This document shows positions 34,728 through 47,033 of a DNA stretch of 64,000 nucleotides, piece by piece. A program made the position numbers and the translations under genes. The stretch lies in assembly GCA_036320915.1 (NCBI GenBank), contig JAXBDG010000002.1:3624001-3688000 (forward strand), written 5' to 3'. Every line of letters begins with the position of its first letter. The stretch's first letter is position 1. This stretch comes from Linnemannia elongata (taxonomy: Eukaryota > Mortierellomycota > Mortierellomycetes > Mortierellales > Mortierellaceae). A model generated the notes under the pieces. That model worked only from the letters and a program-made list of their open reading frames with translations. It was not told the DNA's origin and searched no databases.

Positions 34728-37400
34728 GACTTCAGCTAACCTCACGAAAAGTAATAAAAATAAGGAAAAAACAGTGCATAACAATCAACGGATACATGAC
34801 ATCCATCCCGCATATGCAAGCGAAGACGCAGGAGACATACGGGAGTTACGCCACCACGGGGAAAAGAACTTGACACTGCATGTGCGGGAAGATTACAGGA
34901 AGACAAAACAAGGGATGTAGTCTACAATGGATAAACGCTGCCATCGATCATGTACTCCACGCAAGGGAAGACAAATAAGCCCTGAAAAATAGTGCTCACA
35001 ACTGTTAGCCATCAATGTATCTTCTGGGAAGGGGGAAGGAGAAAGGGAAAAAGAAAGCTGAGGATTGACAATCCAACTACTGGGAGGCGCTGCTGGGAGA
35101 AGCTGGGCGTAGTTTATGCAAAAAACCCCCCCCCCCATCGAACGAACGAACGACATGAGCAACGTACCACGGTGCAGGTGCGGGGTGCGGGGGGAGAAGA
35201 ACAAGTGTCCAGGCCAGGTCACCGAAAAGCATGGCAATTATGACAACTCTGACGGGACTACGGGATGAATTGTTGGTTGATTTGGCACGTTGAGCAATGT
35301 GCAATCATGCGGGACAAAGAGGTGACAATTGTGCATGTGTTGCAGATGGACTTTGAACGACAACTCATCATCGTGCCTCACTGCCATCATCAATAATTGT
35401 CATTTTCTTTATCTGTATCTCTAGGTTAGTACTTTTTTTCTACCAGATAGAACGAACGAATGAAAACCGCTAGGCGAACAAGTCGTGTAGACTGTTCTTT
35501 TGCTTGATGATGCTGCTTGTGCGCGTATGATGCTCTTTTGGTCTCGTTACTGCTCTACTTTCCGAGAGACAGAAGGAGAAGGAGAAAGAGGTTCCTGTAG
35601 AGAAAGGGGGGAGGGGGGACATAATGCTCATGAGGCGTGACAAAAAACTGAAATGACGGAGGATAGGCAATGAACACGCATGCTGAAAAAAAAAGGTGGG
35701 TAGCGATGGTCACAGGAGAAAAGGGGGGCAGATGGCAGATGAGGCAGAAAAGCAAGTTGCATACACCACACGTCAAAAAGCGACCGCAGTAGTATACCGT
35801 CGGCGTACAATTCTTCACCTTTTGCCAACCATCTCTTCTACGAGTCGACGACCAACAAACAACAAAGATAACACCAAGTGAAGTAATGCAAACACTCACG
35901 CCCACACGTCCAACGAAAAACACAAACGAATGTGCAATGAAAAGAAAAAGAATAAACAAGGGATCGAAAAAAAAATGCCAACCTTGCTTACCTTGCCTAC
36001 CAGCCAATCTGCCTGCAGGGCTCGTCTGTTGGTCGGTTGTTTACGTCCTCTTAGTTTCTTAGTCTCTTCCCGCTGAAGCATCGCATTGTGCCATGCAGGG
36101 GATCAGAGGCAAAAACAGAGCAAAAAAGCTTTGGTCGCAAAAAAAAAAAAAAAAAAAATCGGCACAATGCTGCTATCTTCTGGGTGGTTTATGGTTCGCC
36201 TCGAGTAATGCCTTGTGTTTTTGCATGAATCACAAATAGGCTTTTCGAAAGAGAGAGAGAGGGTCATCGAAAGGCTGCAAGGAAAAGGAATGGAAACACA
36301 AGTGAAACAATAACAAGGGAAAGGAAAAGGAATGAGAGAGGAATGCTGGAAGTCATGAGGGGGCACAAAAGTGAGTGCCAGGTTGCACGTAGAGTGACAC
36401 CAAAAGCCAACTGCCGAACAATACGAGAGGGTATGTGAGTGAGTGGAGTACGGCGAATGGCTCAATAGGACGGCGGAAGCCAGAACACAGAAGGAGCCTT
36501 CTCTGTCTAACATCTCCTCGAACTTTCTCCTCGGCGAAAAAAGCTACAAAATCTTCGGTTGAAAAAAAAAGAGATAGCAAATCTTTCCGCTACAACCTCT
36601 TTCACGCCCGATATTCTAGCCTTCATGATACTTGACTCGCTTGCTTCGCTTTTTGTCAATGCAATCTCTTCGCCCACTTTTTTATGCCATTGTTCGAACT
36701 TGTATTCGTTCTTTTCACCCTTCCCGACTCTAGGCGCTTGGGAATAGCCCAACCTCAATTCTCTTGTTGTATCACTCTAACTGTCACTTCACACAAAGTG
36801 GTACCATTTGTTGTTCAAAGGAGAAAGACCTCAAGAAAACAAAAATGCAAAGTGCATCAATGTCCGCTCATAATCTTCTTCTTACCCCCTATCCTCCCCC
36901 GCACCCCAATGCACCCATCCACTTATTCATTCATTCAAACACAGGCGGGCCGAAGAATTGGGCATAAACAACGGCTAGTTAGTTCTGTAACTCAAAAAAA
37001 AAAAAAAAAAAAAAATGCATAACACTAGGATCTTCTCTCCTCATCTTCTCCCTCAATAGGCAAAGCAATGTGCAAAAACCACACATACAACACATCAAAA
37101 CTCCAATCCCCCTCTCAAGCCACCCAATTCCTCTCCTCCCTACTCTTCGTCCTTCTCGTCCTCCTTTGTGCTCCCTTCTCTTCTTTGGTTTTCCGCGCCC
37201 GTCGCACTGATTACGGAGTACAAAGTAACCCTTGTAATTCCTATCATGTGGTGTGGTTATGAGTCGGTCCCCCTCCATTCCCCTCTCCCTTCTCCGCCCC
37301 CTTTTTCAGTTGGAGATTGAACGCAGGACAAAGCAGGACAGGGTATGTATGAATGTTTTTTTTTCCCGCGCAGATTTGACTCGGGCGGGAGAAAAACAGC

Positions 37401-37404
<4 letters not shown>

Positions 37405-37437
<33 letters not shown>
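37405..37437 (+). repeat. A33 homopolymer
   Basis: Uninterrupted run of 33 A in the gene-poor region. Confidence 0.95.
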
Positions 37438-37439
<2 letters not shown>

Positions 37440-38195
37440 AGAAGATGGTTGAACAAAAAGCCAACCTTGCAGCGGACCAAACAAAAAAAAGTAAGGGCAA
37501 AACACCAACTTGTAAACATTGAGTACATTGGAAAGGTGGATTGAATTGATAGGAGGTGATAACCCCTGATTGAATACAAGAACAACTCAAAACATAGTAA
37601 AAAAAAAAGGGACTGAATAATTAGACAGGAATCAAGCAATAGAAAAAAGTCCTGGATAAAACTGTATCGATAGGACAAGGGGGACAGGGGGAACACAAAC
37701 AAACGCGTCGCGTGCGTGGGGTAGAGTGCACTTTGTATGAGTACGTATATGTGAGGAAAGACCTTCTCTTTCTGGCCCATGTAGCAGCATATCTAAAATC
37801 GCGAACAAAATCTGTCGACCTATTTTCTTCAATGGTCACTCACACACACACACATACAATCAGACAAACATAAGGTACCAAAGAACAGTGGAGGAAGAAG
37901 CGCAACTGAAGCTTTAAGAGCTCACTCCATCTCACCGGATCTCGCATCAATACCGATCGACCCATGAAATCGAAGAAGGAATAATAAAAAAAGGCTCACT
38001 ATTTCGGCACTTAATTTTAGTTCTTTGGAGTATCAATATGAATGGATGTGGATGAGATGCGTGTAATCAATGGACGAATCGTATCTCTCGCATGGGCCTG
38101 ATCGTGCACCTACCAGTGTGCTGCTACCCTGCCGCTGCTGTTGCTTAGCAGAGCGCTGCGGCAAAAATAAGGGGATAGACTGAGAGCAGTTGAGC

Positions 38196-38196
<1 letters not shown>

Positions 38197-38232
<36 letters not shown>
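38197..38232 (+). repeat. A36 homopolymer
   Basis: Uninterrupted run of 36 A in the gene-poor region. Confidence 0.95.
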
Positions 38233-38233
<1 letters not shown>

Positions 38234-40438
38234 AAGTGGTTCAAAAGGCCAGGGGAGGATGCAAAGTAAAGACCAAAAGAAGCGCAACGGTATGCATGAA
38301 GCAAGGGAGGCAACTATAAGAAAAGAGTGAATAAGGTACATCGAAGGAGAATGAATTGATCCAAAAGAACAAAACAAAAACAAAGAATGGTCGCGAAAGG
38401 CAGTGAAAAGGGAAGGTGATGGGAAGAAAGTCTGCATAAGGAGGGTGTTTCTGGGAAGAGAATAATTCGCCGAAGGGAAGGAGAGGAGATAGAGAAGGGA
38501 GAACGCGCTTACCATCTTTTTTTTTCTTCTGTGTCTCCGTCCTCCTCGTGTCAATTCCTCTTTCTCTTTCTCTCTGACTCTCTTATCTTGGCCCATGAAA
38601 TGGGTACGACCCTTTATCTTTCCTTCAATTCAATCGTTGAATAATAAAATAAAGAGAATAATAAAAATAGGATTGAACATAACCCCCCGATGTCCATGAT
38701 CCAATAGTCTAGCGTCTTTTTTTCCTCTTTGTTGTTGTTAATCAATTCTCTCTTTGGAATATGATTCTTTTAAATAAAAAACAACCCATGCATTATTCAA
38801 TCGTTTAAAATATTTTGACCAACAATCGGAAGACCCTCATGGTTTTTGGTTTAGTTTGTGCCCTGTGTTTGTTAAATAAAGAAAAAAAGTTTTTCTCATA
38901 GTACCATGATCCATTTTTTTTTTCTTTGTGTTCCCATAAACACACACACTTGCACGCACAGAAGGGAAAAGAACAAAGATAATATCAAAGTATTAGGAGA
39001 CAGAGACACAAACAACAACATCAATAACAATACAAAGAGAAAGAGGGGTGAAAGACCGTCGACCGTCGACACGAGGGAAAGGGGGCAGGCTGAATAGGAT
39101 CGTTGGTATTGTAATTATTACATTTTTTCCCTTGCATCAAGCTCACCCCGATCTCTGTTGTGTGCGTGCGTGTGTGTGTGCTTGCGTGCATCATGCCGTT
39201 GCCTTCCCTGTTGGCTGAAAAAAAAAGAGAGAAACGCGTCGATCAAGGGGTGGAAAAAGCAGTTGGTTGGCTGGAAAGTAAGATGGTAAAAAGCGCGGGA
39301 AAGGGCAGTTCGCGCAACAAGGGGGGAGAAAGAGCGAGGGAAAAGATGCTAGGTGGGTTGCGAAAAAGTATAAAAGGGAGCATCGAGAGTGGTCAGCATC
39401 CCTAGATTTTGCAATGGGACGCGTTATTATTTGGCGCATTAAGGGATTAAAGATGTTTAAGGCATTAGGACACACATACGACTATTGCCGCTAATGCCAT
39501 ATACCACACAAATCACACACATTTCGAACACCCTATATGACTCGAAACAAACAACACCCCTGTTGTTTCGTTTCAAGACACCCAAGCACCAATTCTAACT
39601 TTCTCACACCCTGCTTTTCTTTCCTTGTCCTGCCTGCTCTTCAACATATGCGATTCTGGAGAGTATGGGTACGGATGTCCATGATGTATTTAGCTCTCTT
39701 TGTTATTCTTCTTTCTTCATTCTGTGCTTGCACCCTTGTTGCTGTCCTTAATCAGTCTCTTACGGCTTCTTTTCCTTTCCTCCATATCCTTTAAACTTGC
39801 TCGTGAACTTTCCTTTCTCCCATTCGCCTTTTTTTTTGCATTGCTCGCATCTGGTATTATGACGACTCCTCCCCTTACCGAAGTTCGAAACAATTCTACA
39901 ACTTCAAGCAAATGAGGATTGGTAGGTAATCTAGAACCTTTCTTTTTTTTTTTCTTTTTTTTTTGCTGTGAAGGTCCGCACCCAAAAAAGAAAGGAGAGA
40001 AGAGGGGCCTGGAAGAAATGAAACGGGAGTGTCCTTGTCCTTTCTATTCATTCTTCCTCCTTGCTTTTCATCAAAACTAAAGACTCTTGTTTTCTTTCCT
40101 TTCAACTTTCTGCTCCCCCTTAAACTGCTGTAGTGCATGAATTCCTGCAGTTGTATTTATCTCTTGGGCTGAAAAGAACAACCAAAGGAAAGCGAATGGG
40201 AAGAGGGAAGGGAAGAAAGACTGGGAAGGAAGGGCTAGCCGAATTTTTGTCGTTAGTTTTCTATGCACCATTTGTCTAGACCTCGCCCTTCCTTTCCACA
40301 TCCGATCGATCAAGCCCCTCTTCCACCTATTCACCCCCCATTTTCCGTCGCCAAGAAGAAAAGGGAATGGGAAAAGGAATCCATTGTTTAGCAACCAAAA
40401 ACCAAACCAAAGAAAAGAAAAAACTTGACAAGGTGCAA

Positions 40439-40439
<1 letters not shown>

Positions 40440-40476
<37 letters not shown>
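40440..40476 (+). repeat. A37 homopolymer
   Basis: Uninterrupted run of 37 A in the gene-poor region. Confidence 0.95.
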
Positions 40477-40478
<2 letters not shown>

Positions 40479-43400
40479 AGGGGTGCAAAAGAATAAGGGA
40501 GGGGAACCAAGAAGGGAAGCGACGCACACAGACGTTCGTTACTCCAAAATGTCGTCGTGCCTATCTTCCTTGGAGGAAAGAAGAAAAAAAAGGCCCGAAT
40601 TTGATTCCCGAATCGAACTGAAGCCTTTCGTTTTCTCACTGTGTGTGGTGTGTGTGTTACTGTTGGTGCGCCTTGTGGGTCAGCACCTTCCGCCGCATTA
40701 ACAAATTTTTCTTCCCGCAGATTCGTCTTCCCGTCAAGGAAGGGGGAAGGAGAAAAGAAGGGAGAAAAAGGATCTTTTTTTGTTTGTCTCTTGTGAACGT
40801 TTCCTTTTTATTTCTTTCCCAGATATCAGCCACGCTTATTCCGTGCCAATGAGTTCATTCAAACAAATCGAAAACAAAGTAAAAAAGACAGAAAGCGGCC
40901 AAAGGAAGAAACGGAAGACGAGGAGGGACGGAGGTTCATTTATAAATGAACGAGGGGACGGGAAACATGTACAAACAGAACGATTATCTCTCTTCCCTTT
41001 TGCTTTCTGGGGAATGCCCGAGGAAAGGGATGGGTGTTGCTAGAGTCGGAAGAAAGATAACCATGACAAAGGCAACGAGGTCCGAATGCATCATTGCAAA
41101 TCCAAAGGGCGAAGGGAAAAGGGGAGAGGCGGGTCAAGGGAAGACAAGAAGGAAGAAAGGAAGGAAGGGAAAGGGGTTGTCACTCTGTTTAGAATAACGA
41201 AAGATTAAAGAGCAGCAAAACAAGTCAACGGAACACCCAGTTCAAGGGTCTAAACGCGACCACAAGCATCCTTTTTTTTTTCTTCTTTTGCTTGTTGTTG
41301 TTGCTCCCACTGCAGTGCTCCTTCTCTTTCCTCATGTCTGTCTTCTCTTCCTATTTGTGTTTGTCTCATCTCGATAGGCTTGCTCCTTTTCCTGTGCTTT
41401 GGTACAACTCCTGCAAGCTGTTCTGTGGGTGCAATCATAAAGACAACAAGAACATAAACAACATAAACGTAAACAATCAACAACACCATGCGCGTGTATG
41501 TACGTATGTATATATGTCAATCGCCCCTTATTTTTATTTTTTTTATTTTGTGTGCGTGTGTTGCAATGGGAACACAATAACAACAAACAACAAGCCCATT
41601 CCTTTGTAAACAACAAATGGACGAATAGAACCCTACATGGACAATACCCTTCCACCCCTCTCTCTCTCCTTCCCCATCTCCCTTTCCCCCTTCTCGTTCT
41701 CTTGCTCATTCTCTCTGTCTCCCTGATCTTTGTGTACCATTCCAATGCATTTCGCATTGGCCAAGGAGCAAAAATGATGCAGCCGCCATTGCACAAAAAA
41801 GGGGAGACGAGGGGGTGGTCCGTCATGTCCGCCGGTCGGTCGGAGAGGGAGAAGGACACAGAGCAAAAAGCAAGAGCGAAAGTCAGAGAGCATAGATTGA
41901 GCATCGGATTGGATGAATGAATGGGCGGATTGAATATCGCAAACACAAAAAAACGAACTACGCCCAAATGCCGTGTTCATACACCGCACTCTGAATAAAC
42001 AAAATGCGTAACATGCATACACATCTCACTAACTTTCCCTGTACTCTCTTTACTTTTTTTTCCTTTTCTCTCGCATTCTGCCCTGTCTCTGCGCCATTTG
42101 AGGGCGAACATGAGAGTAAAGAAACGCTATCGTTTGAACTAAAAGGAGAGTACCCGAGGCATATGGAAAGGGTTCCCGGTCTCTTCTTTTTTTTTCGCTT
42201 AATGCATCCTTGCCCACGCCATCAGGCCTAGCAGCCAACATAACGTGTTTTTTTCTTCTTTTTTTTCCTCTGTGTGTCTCGAACGGAACGATCTGGCCCT
42301 TGTCTCTTTTTTTTACCTACGTTGTCGCTCGGCCATTTTACGCCGATCGATACCCTTTTTCTCTGCTCCAATGATGCATTTCAATCTAATAGATATTTTA
42401 TAACAAGGAGCAAGGGACATTAGAAACAAGGAGAAGGAGGGCGATAGTGGTGATGGCGATGTTATTGAAGGGAAAAAGAACGAGAGAAGAAAACAAAGCT
42501 GCGAAGAAAAAAGGACATTCCTAACCTGCCGTACAACTACCTGTGCCCTGCCTCATTCTTTCTCAACCTTCTTGTAATCCCCGATGCCCTCTTCATGTCA
42601 TATCATGCCTTTTCGTGAACACAAGCGCTCACTCTCTGTTGTTGTTTCTGTTATTTCTATGCGTGTTCGGGGGGGTAAGCAAAGAAAAGTAAAACAGAAA
42701 AAAATGTTTGTTGACTTGAGAGCCGGAGCGAGGAATGCCATGGAGAGAGCAATGGAAGCCAGGTTTTGTTGTTGTTGTTGTTGTTGATGTTAAGCGTTGA
42801 GAGCAGCAGAAAGAGACGCCATCAACATAGCCTTCAATGTTGGTTCTTTTGGTCCGCTTCCTTTTCTCAGTTTCTCTCGCTTTTCTCGTTCTTATTTCCT
42901 CTAATCTCTTTGTCCCTCTGACTCTCTCTCCCTCTCTCTCTCTTTTACCCCTCTCTTTTGTTCATCGTGCACGCGTTAACGGTAAACCCAATTATTTATT
43001 CCAGCCGCGAGGGGTGAAGGGTAACAAAAGGGATGAAAGGCAAAAAAAAGAGGGGAAGCCCAGTCATTGACTGTCGGTGAGGCATCCTTACCCTTTGCTT
43101 ACATTTCAAAGTTTTTCATTGAATCGAATAAAAAGAAAAAGAAATACAAAATCCGCCTTGCTTGTATCTGCAGGTGTTGCACCATGGTTTAAGCATGAAC
43201 TGGAATGATAACAAGGGAAATAAATGAATGAACGAATGCACGAATGAATGACCGAGATTTCAATCAACTCAATTGGTCCTTTTTTGTCTCTTCTGCTGTT
43301 TGCTATCATCATTGTCGTGTTGCTGCTCTCGACATTGCAGTTGCTGACAGTATTTGCTTACCTTTACTCTTTGCTCGTAAATGCTTGTTCTTTCCATCCG

Positions 43401-43864
43401 TTGCGTTGTTGCTCGTTGTCATCATGTCAAATGTCATTGTATTTTTTCATGTTGACGTTCTACGCAAATGATCTAACATCACTCCCTTGCGTGTCCTCCT
43501 TCAATTCCTCTCGCCCTTCAGGTCCAATTTTCCTTCCGGCTTATGTTTTCTTGTCTGTTGACGTTTTTCTCCCATTTCGTGCTCTCCTGGCTAAGCGCGT
43601 TCAAATTGAGGCGAGTCAGGGCGGGTCTGTGTCCGAGTTCCGTCCAGCCCGGTCGGTGGAGAGGAGTGGTCGTTGAACCCACATTTACTCTAGTTCAGCC
43701 CAGCTGGAAAGCATCAACTGCATAAACAAGAACAGGGATCCCTTTGTCCCCTTTTTTTTCCCTTTTCCCTTCAAAGTTTTTTCCGCGAACCCTTCAAAAA
43801 ATAAGTTCCTCATTTCTTTGTTGTTGATGAATTGATGATGATGAACAAAGAGGAAAAGAGTTCC

Positions 43865-43918
43865 GTCTGTCCTGTCTGTCCTGCCCGTCCTGTCCGTCCT
43901 GTCCGTCCTGCCTGTACT
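43865..43918 (+). repeat. 9-nt minisatellite, six units
   Basis: Six tandem units of consensus GTCYGTCCT with a few substitutions: two GTCTGTCCT, one GCCCGTCCT, two GTCCGTCCT and one GCCTGTACT. Not in a recognised gene. Confidence 0.9.
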
Positions 43919-44272
43919 TCCGCTCTTCCCACTCCTTCTTCTAATGAGTCCAATTGAACGGATTTCCCCTCTGATAACAAACACCCCGACCCGCGCTTAC
44001 TTACTTTTGTTTTTTATTTGTATTCAATAGGGGAAGGGGGGTAGAGAGGGAAGGAAAGACAAAAAAGAAATGAAAATGTTAAAGGACGAGAGAAAAAAAA
44101 ACAAGAGAGAGAGAAGAGAAAAAGAATAAAGTAGCGGCATTCATCGTGCATTCGATGCTCCTGCTTGTCTGTCCCCCTTTTGTATCCTTTTTTTTTTTTT
44201 TTTTTTTTTTTTACTTTGCCCCCAGAGTGGGTTAATATTTCTTCTTTTGGGTGCATCAGTCATCATCACCAA

Positions 44273-44300
44273 CATCATCATCATCATCATCATCATCATC
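44273..44300 (+). repeat. (CAT)9 microsatellite
   Basis: CAT trinucleotide run upstream of the TATA box at 44586. Confidence 0.92.
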
Positions 44301-44585
44301 AATCATCAACCATCAACTGTGTTTTGATTGACTCTTCGTCTTAGTTACTTTTTGACTTTATTTCTTTTATTTGACAGGACTCTAATGGACTGTTGTAAAA
44401 TGGAGACACACACACAATTTACTCACAATATACACAGACACAGACACCCTACTATCACTCACCCAGCAAAAGCAACCACCACACACACACACACACACAC
44501 ACACTCACGCCAACTTACCACTACCCTCACCTCTCCTCTCCTTCATCAACAAAAAAAAACAATCAACAACAGAAAAAAAAACCTG

Positions 44586-44594
44586 TATAAAAGG
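44586..44594 (+). promoter_or_regulatory. TATA box, TATAAAAGG
   Basis: Consensus TATA element followed within 15 nt by a C/T-rich initiator-like run (CTTTCTTCATCAACAG). No other gene on the plus strand begins between here and 46785. Confidence 0.6.
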
Positions 44595-46453
44595 CCACTT
44601 TCTTCATCAACAGCTTTTCTCTTCTCTTCTTCTTCCTTTCTCTCCTTCTCCTTCAACCCATCACCACCATCCGCAAGCCAGCCCACCCTCTTCCCCCCTA
44701 CCAAGATCCACCCAACCAAGCCATTCAGCCAGTCCTCCACCGCAAGTCTCAAGTCCAAGTCTCGTCCCACCCACCCCAAGTCCAAGTTTCAAGAAACCCT
44801 TTTCACCCCTCCTCCGTCAAGTAACCACATACCGTCCGTCCACATCAAGTCCTAACGGTCATCCCCGATCCAAGGTCACACATTCAAGTTCACACACATC
44901 ACATCCAAACAGCCGACACCGCCGATCAAGTGGAAATCATCCCCAAGAGCCCTCTCATACCGTCACTTCCTCGTCGCTCACATCGTCGTCTCCACCGGTC
45001 ACCGTCACCGTCCGTCCTTTTTTTTTCCCACCGTCGTCTAATTCTTCAAGACCGTCGGTCTCAACCAGCCAACAAGTCATCATCGCTCGCCTCGATCATC
45101 AATCGTTCGCCGACCGACCCCCTTTATCTTCACCAACCAACCGCAGGATCCAGGACACAGGAAGCAAATTAACAGGAGTCTAATCCAACAAAGTCAACAA
45201 GCTCAATCCGCTCTCAACACTCAAGCCGACCAAGCCTTTTTTGTTACTTTTAAAAAAAGGTAATTGCAAAAACTCACAGAAAAAATCGGAAAGTGGAAAA
45301 GGGAGGGAAAGGGAACAGCTAAAACCCGAGGAACAAACGGGAGAAGTCGCATTACTTTGGAAACAACAGTAACATCGACCAGTGAAGACAAAACAAAGGA
45401 AGTGAGAGAAAGGCATATCATGGAACGGGAATGAAACGAAACGATAGCAATGTGATACGAAACAAGCGGAGTGGAAGCTATTTAACTCGAACGAACAAGG
45501 GAAAAAAAGAGGAGTTGTTAGAGCGAGACTAAGAGAGTAACAAAAAAAAAGGGTTTGGCGAGCAACGTTTCTCCTGGGGGTACAGGGTGGGCGGGTGTAT
45601 CTCTTATTTTTTTCTGGGATTTGGTTTGGTTCTTTTTTTTTCCCCCTCTTCCCCCTCTTTGTTACTCTTTTTTCTTTGTACGTTTTTTGGTATTCTGTCT
45701 TGCTTTTTATGTCTTTCATTCCAAAACTCCTTTTTTTCCATCCTTTCCCTTTATTTCACCCTGCCTGGCTGGTGTCCTGGAGAGAGAGGGTAGAGGAAGG
45801 AAGGAAGCGAGGGAAGACGAAAAGACCCTTTTTACGAAATGTTGTCGTTTTAGAGTTTTGAGAGATTTTCAGGTTGTTGTTCTTACTCAGAGCAAAAGAA
45901 TGTCGTGTCGAGTAGACACTCAAGAGGGCTGAAGGAAGGGAGGAAAGAATGAAAAGAGGGACAAGACATGAATATGACAACAAGGAACAAGGGGGAATAA
46001 CACATATGACAACGGAAGGCAACAGGAAGATCGACATACCAGGACATCAGAAGAAGAAACAAAAGACAGCGAAGGCTGGAGGGAAAAGAAGGGTGAGAGA
46101 AGACGCCGTGAACTGAAATGGGCGGCGGGAGTGAGATTACAACAAAGGGGGGAAAAGGAAGCGACAAGATACTGAGGGAAAGAAACAGGAGTGGGAGGGA
46201 GAAAGAAGCACGAGAAGGAGGGAGAAGGGAAAGGAAGAGAAGCGGGTTATTGGGAAACAGGGATGTCAAGGAGAAGGAGAAGTAAGGGAAGAAGAGTTCG
46301 AGAGAGAGACAAAAGCGAGGGAAAAAAGAAGGAAAGAAGAGAAGTGAAGTGAAGAGAAGGGAGGGAGGGATCGAGCTAGGCCAACTGCAATTTTCGATAG
46401 GAGAGCATAAAAAAAGAAAATTGGCTGTTGACGACTGTTTACTAACAACACTC

Positions 46454-46454
<1 letters not shown>

Positions 46455-46484
<30 letters not shown>
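46455..46484 (+). repeat. T30 homopolymer
   Basis: Uninterrupted run of 30 T about 300 nt before the small-protein start. Confidence 0.95.
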
Positions 46485-46784
46485 CCTTATTCAATGGGCA
46501 TATCCATTCATTCGCACATTCACTCCCCTTTTTTTTCAACCGCGACCATGCTCACCTTAATGCCTGTCCGCGTCTCGGGTTACACACGAACGTCTCGTCC
46601 AACAGTCAACCAGCTTCCCGCGCCCAGCCCAGCCCAGGAACAAACAACACACACAACAAACACAGTCAGCTTGATCCATTCGAATTTTCCACGACACAAC
46701 TCACACAACACGAGACCTTCTCTTCAGACCAGACAGAACCAACTCTACAACCAACCACGCCAACAGCACAACAACAAAACAAAC

Positions 46785-47033
46785 ATGTCTTCCCTCCAGT
46801 ACACCCAGCCCGCTAACTTGGTCTCGATCGAGGATTCCGCACAGTTCGCACCCCGCTCTGCCATGTCGATGGAGGAGATGATTGCCATGATGTCACAGTC
46901 ATCCCAGTTCTCGAACGACGCCGCCGCCGTCGCCGCTGCTTCCCGGGGCTGGAGACAGCACTCTGAGGACTCTTCCAACTACACCACTGCCACCGTTCCC
47001 GCCGTCGGAGGTCATCGCCGCAACCACGAGTAA
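46785..47033 (+). CDS. Small unrecognised protein, 82 aa, probably highly expressed
   Basis: One exon from MSSLQYTQPANLVSIED to GGHRRNHE. Start context ACAAAACAAACATG follows a run of CAA/AAC words, the A-rich leader typical of well-translated fungal mRNAs. Codon choice is strongly C-ending (Ala GCC, Val GTC, Thr ACC, Asn AAC, Tyr TAC), unlike the surrounding DNA, which argues that it is translated. Features: SMEEMIAMMSQSSQF, a Met-rich short amphipathic helix in the middle; an Ala run after NDAAAVAA; a single basic RGWRQ; a Ser/Thr segment; a basic His/Arg end. No signal peptide or membrane segment. I do not recognise a family and propose no function. A pyrimidine-rich 3' region of several hundred nt follows. 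Confidence 0.65.
   Translation: MSSLQYTQPANLVSIEDSAQFAPRSAMSMEEMIAMMSQSSQFSNDAAAVAAASRGWRQHSEDSSNYTTATVPAVGGHRRNHE

Larger units (their letters stand above)
34728..44300. other. Gene-poor, low-complexity region
   Basis: About 9.6 kb in which I cannot support any protein gene on either strand. It carries A/T homopolymers at 36139-36158, 36994-37015, 37405-37437, 38197-38232, 40440-40476 and 44188-44212, a C13 run near 35128, purine or pyrimidine tracts and G/T or C/A stretches. Reading frames here are short and of biased composition. One 83-codon minus-strand frame at 36507-36758 is less repetitive but has no recognisable family. No tRNA or rRNA seen. It may hold untranslated exons, noncoding RNA or regulatory DNA for the small gene at 46785. 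Confidence 0.5.
44301..46784 (+). promoter_or_regulatory. Promoter and long leader of the small-protein gene (proposed)
   Basis: Contains a (CA)n run (44480-44504), a TATA box (44586) and then 44600-45170, a C/A/T-rich stretch with very few G outside CAAG and CCGTC words. A good donor (GTAATT) occurs near 45260 and an acceptor (CCAACAG) near 46606, so a leader intron of about 1.35 kb is possible. The piece 45260-46440 is purine-rich on the left and right with a T-rich centre, consistent with intron or spacer. A T30 run lies at 46455-46484. 46620-46784 is A/C-rich, as expected of an efficient leader, and joins the ATG at 46785. The connection between TATA and ORF is inference. Confidence 0.4.

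Noticed and set aside
36507..36758. A minus-strand frame with KFEQWHKKVGEEIALTKSEASE.
   Set aside because: Less repetitive than its neighbours but with no start context, splice partner or recognisable family; kept only as a note in the gene-poor region.
43600..43710. GGGTTCAACGACC on the minus strand, resembling a tRNA T-loop.
   Set aside because: The T-stem has a mismatch and no acceptor, D or anticodon arm could be placed around it.
44328..44855. A 175-codon plus-strand frame with THTHTH and Ser/Pro/Lys stretches.
   Set aside because: Composition follows the G-poor leader and the CA repeat; it spans the TATA box and has no protein-like pattern.
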